NCBI GenBank assembly: GCA_019873645.1
Contig: JAIOAX010000006.1
Coordinates: 92,031-156,030, forward strand
Direction of reading: 5' to 3'
From: Chloroflexota bacterium
GTDB taxonomy: Bacteria > Chloroflexota > Anaerolineae > B4-G1 > SLSP01
Length of the DNA stretch: 64,000 bases
The notes under the pieces were generated by a model, which did no database searches, was not told the origin of the DNA, and saw nothing but the letters and a program-made list of their open reading frames with translations. A program made the translations under genes and the position numbers. This document shows positions 35,757 to 47,500 of the stretch, in pieces (position 1 is the stretch's first letter; each line of letters starts with the position of its first letter).

Positions 35757-37547
35757 TTACGATGTATCTCTGAGAAGCGCCGGCAAAAATAAAGTGTACG
35801 GGGGATTGATCCATACATTGGCGCACACCGGCCGCGTTTGCGTGTAGGTGGTTGCCGCTACTACACAAAACGGATAAATCCCGTCGGTGAGATCGGGCCA
35901 CGTGACCGAAACGGTCTGTTGATTTCCACAGCATCCCAGTTCCGGGATGACCACCTCGCCAATGGCTACCTGGACACTGTTGTTGTAATAGAATGTGACG
36001 GTTAAAGGCTCATACAGATCGGAATATCCCGTGTTGCTGATGGTCGCATAAAGCGTGGCGCTGGTCGGCGTGATGACATCACGTTGCAACGGCGACCAGA
36101 CATGATACACCTGCAAGTCTATATCCAGGAGGGCGACATAGAAGTCGTAATCCGCACCGACGACATAGCCAGGCCAGGGGACGGCAAAGGTTTTGTGGTC
36201 GCCGCAACATTCCAGACTCCCGATCGTTGTCCCGCCTATGACGGTATAATGCGTGGGGCTGAGCGGCGAATTGCCGATCACTTTTGCCACACCGGCGTCG
36301 CCGCTGGCGATGTTCCCGGCGTTGGAAACGGTGAAGTAGACGGTGGCAGTGACGATAGCCCCTGTCTCTGTGACCGGCGTGACCACATGCGCATCAAATG
36401 TCATCAGCTGCACCGTCGGCGTGACCTGTCGGGTATAGGCTGCGTAGTCCCGTCCCATCGTTGTCGGTTGGTATGTATATGGATCGAAAAGTGTGCCCCC
36501 TGGAAAATCCCCGTGATCGAGGCTGTACCACGCCCACCCCTGTACCAGCCGGCCATCATCCAGGCGATAGCCGATAACCGGGTCGCGGGCCGATTGCATC
36601 CAGTCAAAGCCGGCATACATAAACTCCCGACTTTTGGCGTCATAGGTGGCGCCGCTGTACACCAGCCCTTCGTAGAACAAGATGCCGTATTCTGGAATAA
36701 GCAAGGGATGGTTGCGATAGCCGTTGTCGTACATCCACTGGCGGAACGCCCGAATCCGCTCTGTGAAAATGTTGATATTCCAATGATCGTATACGGAGTA
36801 AAATGTGGCGATGGATTCGGAGGCCAAACGGCTCGGCCAGTCGGGAACCCAACAGGCCCCCCACGGGAACGGTTCGGAAGGAATGTTATAAGGGTAGCAC
36901 TTCTCACATAAAATGTAACTGTGGGTGCTCCAGGCATCGGCCGGCAACGGTTCGCCGTAGAATTGCTGATACGCCTCCAGGATGCGGTTCAGATACATAA
37001 AACGTTGTGGGGTGGGCTGCACGATGTTCCCGGCAACAACCTTGGCCGCAGGATCGGCAGCCTTGATCAGATAGTACATATCATGATAAGCGCGCGCGTA
37101 CCAGTCCGAACGCATGTTGTCCATTGTCGAGCAATCCGGTTCATTGGCGATAAACCACATCGCGCCGCGTTGCTTATTGATCGCGCTGAGCAAAGCGGTG
37201 CCGGTCGGCGAGGCGGTGTAGCCGACCTGAACATTGTTGCTCTTGACAGGCGTGAGGTGGACGGTCTGGACGTATTTGAGCGGCGGCAGTTGTGTAGCGC
37301 CGCGGGCCGCCCAATCCCAGTACCACCCGGCATTGAGATACGCCGGCCATCCGTAAGTCAGCGCCGTGGACGCCGACTTCGTCAGGCCGAAGCCGAACCG
37401 TCCGTTGCTGTAGACGAACGGAGGCCCTTCGGCCGCCGGCGCCGAAAGCGCCACCACAGCGCCGAACGCCAAAAGGACGCCCCCAAAAACACAAACAACG
37501 CTGCACAATCTTCTGTATGCAAGACCGCCTCTAAAAATACCGCTCAT
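35757..37547 (-). CDS. Secreted clan-A-like glycoside hydrolase with sorting-type C terminus
   Basis: This encodes 596 residues. It has a signal peptide (hydrophobic core about 17-35, cleavage near SAPAAEG). A TIM-barrel-like catalytic part has WFIANEPDC (Glu about 137, acid/base position) and LLIPEYGILF (Glu about 283, nucleophile position), the Asn-Glu-Pro and Glu pattern of clan GH-A, related to GH5/GH39. Two CARDB-like domains follow, each with a CCG-centred turn (SLECCGDHKTF, ELGCCGNQQTV). The protein ends LFLPALLRDTS, a motif shared with the 3749-residue protein. It is likely surface-exposed, acting on polysaccharide. Confidence 0.75.
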   Translation of the reverse strand: MSGIFRGGLAYRRLCSVVCVFGGVLLAFGAVVALSAPAAEGPPFVYSNGRFGFGLTKSASTALTYGWPAYLNAGWYWDWAARGATQLPPLKYVQTVHLTPVKSNNVQVGYTASPTGTALLSAINKQRGAMWFIANEPDCSTMDNMRSDWYARAYHDMYYLIKAADPAAKVVAGNIVQPTPQRFMYLNRILEAYQQFYGEPLPADAWSTHSYILCEKCYPYNIPSEPFPWGACWVPDWPSRLASESIATFYSVYDHWNINIFTERIRAFRQWMYDNGYRNHPLLIPEYGILFYEGLVYSGATYDAKSREFMYAGFDWMQSARDPVIGYRLDDGRLVQGWAWYSLDHGDFPGGTLFDPYTYQPTTMGRDYAAYTRQVTPTVQLMTFDAHVVTPVTETGAIVTATVYFTVSNAGNIASGDAGVAKVIGNSPLSPTHYTVIGGTTIGSLECCGDHKTFAVPWPGYVVGADYDFYVALLDIDLQVYHVWSPLQRDVITPTSATLYATISNTGYSDLYEPLTVTFYYNNSVQVAIGEVVIPELGCCGNQQTVSVTWPDLTDGIYPFCVVAATTYTQTRPVCANVWINPPYTLFLPALLRDTS

Positions 37548-37748
37548 TCCTCTATCCCCCTCGTGGAGTGCGGTCTATGCCGCTTCCGGGTTTCCCATCC
37601 CCACGTTCCCGGTGTTCTTCGGGCGCGCCCCCGCCCTTGAGGTATGCTCATTCTACCGCAGAAAGTGCGCCCTGCAAGAGGATGACTACGGGGGATTTTA
37701 CGGTGCGCCTGGTATACCACTTGTGCAAACCATTCCTTAGTGGATAAT

Positions 37749-40700
37749 ATGAATATGCTAACTCCCATGTCGGACCCTTGGGCATTGTCGCGGCCGCGCC
37801 TGCTAGCCTTGCTCGACCAGGCCGTTGATGCCCGCCTCACCCTCATCATTGCGCCGGCCGGTTATGGCAAAACCACGCTTCTCCGGGAATGGGCGCAAGC
37901 TCGAGCGGGCCGCGTCTTGTGGCTCGCCCTCAACGAGATGGATAACGATCCGGCACATCTCCTCCAAAGTTTGCTGGCAAGTCTGCGCGCCCACGCTGAG
38001 ATTTCTTTTACGCCGGATACATCCAGCCCCCCGGCCTACTCGCTCGCGCAGCTCTTCCAGCAAGTAGGCCGACCGGATGGCGAACCCTGGCTGCTTGTCC
38101 TCGACGATTATCACCTGGTCGCCAACCCGGCGATTCACCAGGCATGGGATACGCTGTTGGGGCTACCGGCCTGGCCGGTGCGCTTGATCCTCGCCAGCCG
38201 CAGCCAGCCGCCGCTGACGATGCTGGCCCGCCTGCGCGTGGAAGGCCGCCTGGTCGAATTGGATGAGGCCGATTTGCGCTTTACCCCGGCGGAGACGCAG
38301 AGCTTTTTGGCCGCCGGAGGTTTTGTCCTGGAAGAAGAGGCAGTGCGCCGGATTGTCGCGCGCACCGAGGGCTGGCCGGCCGCCCTGCGCCTGCTCTGCC
38401 AGACGGCGCAACACACGCCGCACGCCGATCTGCTGACCCTCCTGGAGCGCATCGGCGCTGAACGTCCGCTGTTCGATTACCTGGCCGGGCAGGTGTTGGA
38501 GCGCCAGCCGGAGAGCATCCAGAATTTTTTGCGGCGCACCTCGCTGCTGCCCTACCTCAGCGCAGAGCTATGCAATGCTTATCTGGATATTAACCATGCC
38601 GCCGCGCTGCTGGACGAACTGGAGCGCCGGCACATGTTCATCGCCCGGCTGGATGAGGCGCCGGGCCGCCGCTATCGCTATCACGCGCTCTTTCAGGAAT
38701 TTCTGCGCCGTTGTCTGGAGCATGTAGAAGGCGCTGCGGCGGTGAATAACTGGCGTCGGCGCGCGGCGGCTTGTTTGCTCGAACGCCCAACGTTTGATGA
38801 GGCCGCTGCGGCCATAGACCATTTGCTGGCTGCGCGGGACTGGACGTCTGCTGCTAACGCCATTGAGAGCATGGCCCAGCGGTTGGACGTGGGTCAGTTC
38901 AGCCGGATGGAGCCGTGGTTTGGCCTTGTGCCGCCGGAGGTGATGGCCGCCCGGCCCGGACTGCTCCTGGCGTTGGGATTGTTGCGCGTAGAGCAGGGGC
39001 GGTGGAACGAGGCGCTAGAGGCGCTGGCGCAAGCAGAACAGCTCAGTCGGGCCGAAGGAGGGTCAGACTTTTTGGTCCAGGTGTGGTTCCAGCAGGCCTG
39101 GGCGCATTTTCGACTGGGCCATTACGCGCAGACCCAGTCCCTTTGCCAGCAGACCCTGGCCTATCTGCATAGCGTCGGCGCCGAATATCGCCTGCGAGAT
39201 CAGGCCAGAGCCTACAATCTGCTGGGGGGATGCTATACCGAGACCGACGATCTGGCGCGCGGAGAGCAATGCCTTCAGCAAACGCTGCGGCTCTATCGGC
39301 AACTGGGGGACCGCCTCTTTGAAGCAGTCACATTGACCAATACCGCCGGCAACATTTACGTGATTCAGGGCCGGCTGGCGGAAGCGGTCGAGTTAGGATT
39401 GCAGGCTCAGCGTATTTTGGACGAATTGGGCAGCTACCGGGTTTGTTATGTGCTTACCGCCCTGGGCAGCGCGTATCGGCTGCGCGGCGAGTACGCGGCG
39501 GCCCGCGCCACTTTGGAGCGACAACTTCACCTGACCGACGTTCACCAGGATCGCATGATGCGCGGCTATGCGCTGCACTCGTTGGGACACCTGCATCGGG
39601 AGCAGGGCCATTGGGAGGCGGCGCGGGCCTGCTATGACGAAGCGCGGCTGTTGGGTGAGGAATTGCAGGAACCTTTTGTGCTCTTTGAGCCGCGCCTGGG
39701 CCTGGCGCTGCTGGCGCTGGCCGAAGGCGATCTGCGAGCGGCTCAGCGGCATGGCCAGGCGGCCTTGCAGCAAGCCCGGGCGGTCAGCAACCGCCACCAG
39801 GAGGGTGTGGCCTTGACCGCGCTGGGGCTGGTTGCGGACCAGCAGGGCAATGCCCCGCAGGCGGAAGCGCACTGGCGCGATGCGCTGCGGCTATTTGAGG
39901 CGTTGGGCGCCAACTATGACCGGGCGACCCTCCATCTGTACCTGGCTGACCTCTGCCGCCGCGAAGGGCGCGGCGAGGAGGCTATCTGGCATCTGGGGCA
40001 GGCACTCGAGCTTTCGTCCACGTATGGTTATGATTTTCTCTTTACCGGGCGGGAACGCCGGCGCGCGCTGCCCCTTCTGGTCGCGGCGCTGGGCCAGACC
40101 GGTGGGGTATTGGATACTTTACAAGTCTCGGAAGCCTGCCGTTTACTGACCCTCATCGGCCAGCAGGCTGTCGAGCCGCTGCTCGCGCTGTTGGAGACGA
40201 CAGACGATGCGATTCGGGCGCGCGCTATCCAACTGTTGGGCGAGATTGGCGACGAGCGCGCCGCGCCGGCCTTGAACCGCCTGCGCCGGGAGCGCCATCT
40301 AAAGGAGACTGTCCAGGTGGCCCTGGCGCGCGTTGCCGCCGCGCCGCGCCCGCCGTTGCGCGTTCTGGCGCTGGGTGATTTTCAGGTATGGCGGGGCGAC
40401 GATCCCATTTCCCCGCAGATCTGGCAACCGCGCCGCAAAGCCCGCCTGCTGCTGCTTTATCTGCTGAGCCGTGCCCCGCGTCCTGTCGCCTGCGACGAAC
40501 TGCTCGAAGCCCTGTGGCCGGAGCTGCCTCCCGATTCGGCTCGTCGGGCGCTCAACACCACCTTTTCCGACCTGCGTCACATCCTGGAGCCGTATCTGGG
40601 CCAGGGACAGCCTTCGCGCTACCTGACGCGCGACGAAGAGACGCTGGCGTTTACAGGCCCCGTCTGGTACGATGTGGCTGAATTTCAACAGGCGCTGCGA

Positions 40701-41075
40701 ACCGGTGATCAGGCGGCACGTCAGGCTTTGGGGTTATACCGGGGCGATTTTTTGCCCGAAGAGCCTTATACGGACTGGGCATTGCGCGAACGCGAGCGGC
40801 TGCGCGGCCTCTATTTGAACACGCTCACCGTCTGGCTGGAAGAGCGCGTGCAAGCCGCTGACTGGCGCGCGGGCGTCGAACTGGCGCATCGCATCCTGGA
40901 TGTGGAATCCTGGCTGGAAGAAGTCTGGCGGGCATTGATGCTTTGCCTGGCCCGGCTGGGCCGCCGCAGCGAGGCGCTGCACGCTTACCAGTCTTGCGCT
41001 CGCGCCTTGCGGCAAGAGCTGGATGTGGCCCCTTCGGCCGAAACGCAAGCGTTGTACGAGACCCTAAAGGCTTGA
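37749..41075 (+). CDS. MalT-like STAND ATPase regulator with HEAT, winged-helix and BTAD domains
   Basis: About 1108 residues (a GTG start at 37740 is also in frame). Walker A APAGYGKTT lies near residue 36 and Walker B WLLVLDDYHLV near 117, followed by the MalT-type TEGWPAALRLL segment. TPR repeats span about 320-790. A short HEAT/PBS-lyase-like pair follows (IRARAIQLLGEIGDERAAPAL). Then comes an OmpR/SARP winged helix (LRVLALGDFQVWRG ... WQPRRKARLLLLYLL) and a bacterial transcriptional activator domain ending LDVAPSAETQALYE. It is a signal-dependent transcription factor, probably activated by ligand or protein binding to the TPRs. It lies divergent to the secreted hydrolase gene and upstream of the giant surface protein, either of which could be its target. 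Confidence 0.9.
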   Translation: MNMLTPMSDPWALSRPRLLALLDQAVDARLTLIIAPAGYGKTTLLREWAQARAGRVLWLALNEMDNDPAHLLQSLLASLRAHAEISFTPDTSSPPAYSLAQLFQQVGRPDGEPWLLVLDDYHLVANPAIHQAWDTLLGLPAWPVRLILASRSQPPLTMLARLRVEGRLVELDEADLRFTPAETQSFLAAGGFVLEEEAVRRIVARTEGWPAALRLLCQTAQHTPHADLLTLLERIGAERPLFDYLAGQVLERQPESIQNFLRRTSLLPYLSAELCNAYLDINHAAALLDELERRHMFIARLDEAPGRRYRYHALFQEFLRRCLEHVEGAAAVNNWRRRAAACLLERPTFDEAAAAIDHLLAARDWTSAANAIESMAQRLDVGQFSRMEPWFGLVPPEVMAARPGLLLALGLLRVEQGRWNEALEALAQAEQLSRAEGGSDFLVQVWFQQAWAHFRLGHYAQTQSLCQQTLAYLHSVGAEYRLRDQARAYNLLGGCYTETDDLARGEQCLQQTLRLYRQLGDRLFEAVTLTNTAGNIYVIQGRLAEAVELGLQAQRILDELGSYRVCYVLTALGSAYRLRGEYAAARATLERQLHLTDVHQDRMMRGYALHSLGHLHREQGHWEAARACYDEARLLGEELQEPFVLFEPRLGLALLALAEGDLRAAQRHGQAALQQARAVSNRHQEGVALTALGLVADQQGNAPQAEAHWRDALRLFEALGANYDRATLHLYLADLCRREGRGEEAIWHLGQALELSSTYGYDFLFTGRERRRALPLLVAALGQTGGVLDTLQVSEACRLLTLIGQQAVEPLLALLETTDDAIRARAIQLLGEIGDERAAPALNRLRRERHLKETVQVALARVAAAPRPPLRVLALGDFQVWRGDDPISPQIWQPRRKARLLLLYLLSRAPRPVACDELLEALWPELPPDSARRALNTTFSDLRHILEPYLGQGQPSRYLTRDEETLAFTGPVWYDVAEFQQALRTGDQAARQALGLYRGDFLPEEPYTDWALRERERLRGLYLNTLTVWLEERVQAADWRAGVELAHRILDVESWLEEVWRALMLCLARLGRRSEALHAYQSCARALRQELDVAPSAETQALYETLKA

Positions 41076-41083
41076 ACCTCTCA

Positions 41084-41152
41084 ATGTGCGACGCACTTGC
41101 CAAGTGCGTCGCACATCAAAGGACCTGACAGGTTTCCCAAAACCTGTCAGAT
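41084..41152. repeat. Hairpins after the regulator gene
   Basis: ATGTGCGACGCACTTG and its exact reverse complement (41084-41099 and 41101-41116) form a 16-base-pair stem with almost no loop, nine bases after the regulator stop. A second hairpin at 41123-41152 pairs ACCTGACAGGTTT with AAACCTGTCAG. Neither has a T tract, so they are repeat elements that may nevertheless stop or slow transcription. Confidence 0.7.
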
Positions 41153-41226
41153 CTGCCTTCCCCGTTATTCTCCCGTTATTCTGATTTGCTATACTGTTTC
41201 CATCAGGCAGCGCAGCGCGGGAAACT

Positions 41227-41299
41227 GTCAGCGGATTCGCGGAACGGATTGAGCGGATTGACCGCCCTTCTGTTCAATCCGCTCCCAAAATCCGCTGAC
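41227..41299. repeat. GTCAGCGGATT palindromic element
   Basis: The ends GTCAGCGGATT and AATCCGCTGAC (41227 and 41299, with one extra base near the right end) are inverted. Inner copies of GGATTGAGCGGATTGA resemble the in-gene element at 2257-2320. It lies in the gap before the 66-residue gene. Confidence 0.75.
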
Positions 41300-41325
41300 A
41301 GCGCCCCGCCTGCCGAGGAAACATT

Positions 41326-41526
41326 ATGCGTACCCTTGTTACCTTTATCTTGCGTTTGTGGGTAGATCAGACCCGCGAGCCAGCCTGGGAAGGCCAGGTG
41401 GAATGTGTGGCCGATGGCGCGCGGACGCATGTCCGCAGCGTGGAAGAATTGGCGCGCTTTATCGAGGCGCAAACGGCGACAAATCACGTTGCATTAGACA
41501 AAAGTAAGGAGAATAAAAATGTCTGA
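41326..41526 (+). CDS. Small protein preceding the giant surface protein
   Basis: This encodes 66 residues, ATG after GAGGAA. MRTLVTFILRLWVD is a short beta strand, then a Trp-centred PAWEGQVECVADG and SVEELARFIEAQT give a compact alpha/beta domain with no signal peptide. It is too short to assign. The last eight bases overlap the start of the 3749-residue gene, and the ribosome site (AAGGAG) for that gene lies inside this one, so translation may be coupled. Confidence 0.6.
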   Translation: MRTLVTFILRLWVDQTREPAWEGQVECVADGARTHVRSVEELARFIEAQTATNHVALDKSKENKNV

Positions 41527-44500
41527 CAAATTACTTGACCGGCGCATGGGTGCAGGCTTGAGCCTGACTTTGATAGCCATTGCTCTGTTTTCCCTCGGCG
41601 TCTTGCTGAGCAGCGCCATCGGCGCGCCGGCGGCCGAGGGATTGTGGATCACGCGCGTCACCCCCCTCGGCGGCGCGAGTAGCCCCTTCAACCGGCTGGA
41701 AATCCAGTTCAGCGGCGCGGTGCTGAGCGGCACGTTCACGCTGGGGGATGTGCTCCTGACGGGGCCGGGCGGCGTCATCACGCCCACCGCGCTCAACCAG
41801 TTGGCGGCCGATCGCTACGAGTTGGTGTCCAGCGGGACGGGGCTGAGCACCTATTCGCTCGTCATCGGCCCGGATGTGCGCGACCTGAGCAATTTGCTGA
41901 TGGACCAGAACCACAATGGCACGCCGGGCGAGCCGGGCGATGCCTACACAGGCGCGCTCTTTTCGGCCGGCGTCACCATCACCGATACCCAGACCACCTA
42001 CGAGGGCCAAAACTTGATCATCTATGGCAACACGGCCACCATCAACGGCCCGCACACGTTTGCCAGCGTGGCGGTCCTGGGGACGGCCACCTTGACGCAC
42101 TCGCCGGCCACGGCCAGCGCCGAGTACCGGCTGGACCTGACCATCACCGATACGCTGTGGATCACCGCCACGGGCAAGATAGACGTGACGAGCCGGGGCT
42201 ATCTGGCGGGATACACCTATGGCAACACGACGGTTGGCGGGGCGACGGGGTGGTCGGGCGGCAGCTATGGGGGCCTGGGGTATTCCCACAGCGGCAGCAC
42301 CAACCGGGTATACGGCGACTATCGCAATCCGAACGAACTGGGTTCGGGCGGCAGTGCTGCGGGCGGCGTGGCCGGTGGCGGGCTGGTGCGCATCACCGCC
42401 CACGCAGCCGTGATCGAAGGCGCGATCCAGGCGAACGGGGCCGCGGGCGTATACCCGCAGAACAGCGGCGGCAGCGGCGGAGGCATCTGGTTGAGTGTGG
42501 GCACGCTGTCTGGCCGCGGGACGATCGCGGCCAACGGCGGTGTCGGGTCGCATATAGGCTATGGCGGCGGCGACGGGGGCGGCGGGCGTGTGGCGGTGTA
42601 TTATGACACGCTGGCTGGCTTTGATCCTGCCAGGCAAGTGACAGCGCATGGCTCATACATTGATGGCAGCGGGGTTGGGACGGTCTATCTCAAGCAGAAC
42701 GGCGGCGAGGGGCAGTTGCGGATTGACAGCCACGGCGCAACCACCGGCATGTGGACGCCCCTGGGGATGAGCAACGAGAGCGTCTTTGTCGTAGACCACC
42801 TGATCATCTCGGGCACGAATGTCATCGCCGCGCCGGAACACGACATGCCCATTCAGGCCAACAACGTCTCCATCTTTGGCAATGGCAACCTCACCCATCA
42901 ACCGGCCACCATCACCGATACCTACGCGCTGCGGATGGACGTCACCGGCACGTTGCTGATCAGCGCGACGGGCAAGATAGACGTGACGGGCCGGGGCTAT
43001 CTGGCGGGATACACCTATGGCAACACGACGGTTGGCGGGGCGACGGGGTGGTCGGGCGGCAGCTATGGGGGCCTGGGGTATTCCCACAGCGGCAGCACCA
43101 ACCGGGTATACGGCGACTATCGCAATCCGAACGAACTGGGTTCGGGCGGCAGTGCTGCGGGCGGCGTGGCCGGTGGCGGGCTGGTGCGCATCACCGCCCA
43201 CGCAGCCGTGATCGAAGGCGCGATCCAGGCGAACGGGGCCGCGGGCGTATACCCGCAGAACAGCGGCGGCAGCGGCGGAGGCATCTGGTTGAGTGTGGGC
43301 ACGCTGTCTGGCCGCGGGACGATCGCGGCCAACGGCGGTGTCGGGTCGCATATAGGCTATGGCGGCGGCGACGGGGGCGGCGGGCGTGTGGCGGTGTATT
43401 ATGACACGCTGGCTGGCTTTGATCCTGCCAGGCAAGTGACAGCGCATGGCTCATACATTGATGGCAGCGGGGTTGGGACGGTCTATCTCAAGCAGAACGG
43501 CGGCGAGGGGCAGTTGCGGATTGACAGCCACGGCGCAACCACCGGCATGTGGACGCCCCTGGGGATGAGCAACGAGAGCGTCTTTGTCGTAGACCACCTG
43601 ATCATCTCGGGCACGAATGTCATCGCCGCGCCGGAACACGACATGCCCATTCAGGCCAACAACGTCTCCATCTTTGGCAACGGCAACCTGACTCATCAAC
43701 CGGCCACCATCACCGATACCTACGCGCTGCGGATGGACATCGCCGACACGCTGCTGATCAGCACCACGGGCAAGATAGACGTATCGGGCCGGGGCTACGT
43801 GGGCGGGCGCACGCTGGGCAATACAACGGCGGGCGCGGCGAGCGGCTCGGCTGGCGGCAGTTACGGGGGGCTGGGCGTAGCCGGGGGGTACGCCGAGTCA
43901 GTCACCAACTGGGTGTACGGCGACTATCGCAACCCGAACGAGCTGGGTTCCGGGGGCGGGATGCAGTTCGGCGCGGGCGGCGCGGGCGGCGGGCTGGTGC
44001 GGATCGTGGCCGGGGCCGCGCGCATTGACGGGCAGATCCTGGCAGACGGCGCGTACAGCCGCATGAACCCGGCCGGCAGCGGCGGGGGCATCTGGCTGCA
44101 AGTGGGCGTGCTCTCTGGCAGTGGCTCCATCGCCGCCACCGGCGGCACGGGCAGCAGCGTGGGCAACTTTGGCGGCAGCGGCGGCGGCGGGCGCGTGGCC
44201 GTCTACTATGATACTCTGGACGGCTTTGACCCCGCGCGGATCACGGCCCACGGCGGCAACATGGACTATGGATCAGCTCCCAGCGCCGTCGGCACGGTCT
44301 ATCTCAAGCAGACTGGCGGCGAGGGGCAGTTGCGGATTGACAGCCACGGCGCAACAACCGGGATGTGGACGCCCCTGGGCCAGAGCAGCGACACCGCCTT
44401 TGTCGTAGACCATCTGGTAGTGTCCGGGGCGGATGTGATCGCCGCGCCAGAGCACGATATGCCCATCCAGGCCAACAATGTGTCCATCTTGGGCAACGGC

Positions 44501-47500
44501 AACCTGACCCATCAGCCGGCCACCGCCGATAAGGAATACGCGCTGCGGCTGACCGTCGCCGATACGCTGCTCATCAGCACGACGGGCAAGATAGATGTAT
44601 CGGCGCGCGGCTACCTGGCCGGGCGCACGTTGGGCAATACCATTATTGGTGGCGCATCAGGCTGGGCGGGCGGCTCTTACGGTGGCCTGGGCAACGGCGC
44701 TACCAACTTTACCTACGGCGACTATCGCCACCCCAACGAGCCGGGCTCCGGCGGTGGACTAGAGCAGGGCCGACCGGGCGGCGGGCTGGTGCGCATCACC
44801 GCCCGCGCAGCCGTGATCGAAGGCGCGATCCTGGCGAATGGGGCCACGGGCGTATACCCGCTGAACGGCGGCGGCAGCGGCGGAGGCATCTTGCTCAACG
44901 TGGGCACGCTCTCCGGCAATGGTATCGTGGCAGCCAACGGCGGTAACGGCAGCAGCATCGGTTACGGCGGCGGTTCGGGCGGCGGCGGACGCATCGCCGT
45001 CTATTATTGGGATAGCATAGCCTTGCCGTCTGCAAACGTCACAGCAAACGGCGGTACGGGCGGTGCCGGCCCTGGACAGCCTGGCAGCGTGTACATTTCC
45101 CACAATCCCTATTTCTCGTGGTCGCGGCCGGTCGAGTCGCTGTTCCACGACACCGAGCGGCTTGAATGGGCCGCGTTGGGGATCAATCCGGTCAGCGTCA
45201 CGGTGAACATTGCGGCGTTCAACGCCGGGCAACCCTATCCGCTCGGTGCGGGGCTTGCGCCGCTCGGCGACAGCCTCTTCTGGGACACCACCTCTGTCCC
45301 CGATGGGTGTTATGAACTGCGCGCCACATTCTACAACCTGAGCGGACAGGTCATCGGGCAGGCCACGCGCACTGTGCTGGTCAACAATTCGGTTTCCTGG
45401 CACGGCGGCCGGCTCACTGCCACCGAGACGTGGACGGCCGACCGTGTGCACGTGGTCGAGTCGCCCGTCAGTCTGGCGACGGGCGTCACGCTGACGATCC
45501 AGGCCGGCGCGGTGGTCAAGTTTGCGCCGGAGGCGAGCATTGGCATTGAAGATGGCGCGGCATTGCTTGCGCCGGCGACCGCAAACGCGCCGATTATTTT
45601 CACTACGCTAACCGATGACAGCTCAGGCGGCGACACGAACCTGGATGGGGCGCAGACGCGCCCAACGCCAGGTTACTGGAACGGCGTGGTCGCCCTGGGC
45701 GCAGGTCAATTCAATTCAAACGACCATGTTGAGCTGCGTTACTATATCGCCACTCATTCCGGCGTGCTGGCGGGCAACGAGACCTGGTCAGGCACACTCT
45801 TGCATCAGGTGGTCGAGGATGTGACTGTGCCCGGCGCTGCCACGCTCACCATCGAGCCGGGCGCGATCATCAAGTTCAATCCCAAGCGCGGCATCCTGGT
45901 TGAAGCCGGCGGGCAATTGTTTGCCAATGGCACAGTGGCGCAGCCGATTGTGTTCACCTCCCTCCTGGATGATTCAGCCGGCGGCGATAGCAATCACGAT
46001 GGCGACAATACGACGCCCGCGCCGGGCGATTGGATGGGCATTCAATCTTCCGGCGTCGCCAGCCTGGATCACGTTATCATGCAGTACGGGGCCAACAGCA
46101 AGACTGGCGCGTATCAATTTGGGGCCGCTTCTTATGTGTATGCCAGGTCCGGATCGGTGGTCACGGTGAGCAATAGTCTCTTGCTCGATGGATTGTACGA
46201 GGGCATTGTTGACGTGAGCAACGTGGTGGTCAAGAATACCGTCATTGCCCGCATGGATCGAGCCATCAACCTGAACGCGGTGGCCACGTTGGTCAACGTT
46301 ACGATTGACAGTAATAATTTTGGCCTGTGGTGTCACGGCGGCACGGCCAATGTAACCAACTCGATCATCAGCAACAACACCCAATCGGGCGACTGCGGCG
46401 CATTTCGCTACAATAACATTTGGCCGGGCAGCTATAACGGTCAGAATGGCAACGTCTCGGTGGACCCGCAATTCAAGGACGCCGCCGGCGGCAACTATCG
46501 GCTGCGTTACGTCAGCCCGATGATTGACGCGGCGGATGGCACAGCCGCTCCGCCCACCGACATCATGGGCGCGCCGCGCTATGACGATCCGCGCACACCC
46601 AACACCGGCATCACGACCACGCTGGGCGCGTTTGCCGACATGGGCGCGTATGAATTTGTCGAGACGGCCCAGTCCAACCTCGACCTGGTGGTAGATTCGG
46701 TCATCGGGCCGCTCCAGGTGACGGCTACGCAGCAGGTGCAGGTGATGTGGACGGTGCGCAACATTGGCACTCAAACCGTCGCCGGTACCTGGCGCGACGC
46801 GGTCGCGCTGATGGGGCCCGATGGCACAGTGCTGGAGGCAGGCGAGTTTGTCTCGGCTGCCACGCTGGGGCCGAACCAGACGGCGACATTCAGCGCCACC
46901 GTGCGCGTGCCCGGCGGAACCGAAGGCGACTATCGCTGGCAGGTGCGCGCCAACAGCCGCGGCGACGTGTTCGAGGGGCAGAACTGGGACAACAACGTTG
47001 GGATAGCGCAGGCGGTTGCACAGTTGTATGTCCCGGTCCTGACTCTGGGAATGCCTGTGGATGATGTATTCGCTGGCTTTAACATTCCCACCTGGTACCG
47101 GGTTGTGCAGCCGGCCGAAACTGACTTGCTCATCACCCTGGATGCCGAGGCAGATAGTGGACGCTGCCGTATCTATGCCGGCTTGGACCGCATGCCTACT
47201 GCGGATGACTTTGACCTGCGCAGTCTGGTCTGGGATACGCCGGATGCGCGCCTGGGCATCCCGGCTGTCAGGGATGCCCGCTCTATCTATCTGCTCATCG
47301 CGCCCGAATCGCTGCCGGTTGGGTCGCTGGGATACCGCATCCAGGCGCAGGCGACTGGCTTTAGCCTGGATGACCTCGGGCTGACCAGCGGCGGCAATGC
47401 CGGACAGGTTACCATTCCTCTCTTTGGCTCCGGTTTTGCGGAGGGTATGAGCGCGCGTCTGCACCCGACCACTGGCGGAAGCGATCTTGTGGCCGTGCGA

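Noticed and set aside
42178..44600. Possible diversity-generating retroelement target in the giant gene
   Set aside because: No reverse transcriptase or template repeat is in the window, and differences between repeats are not adenine-biased by eye.
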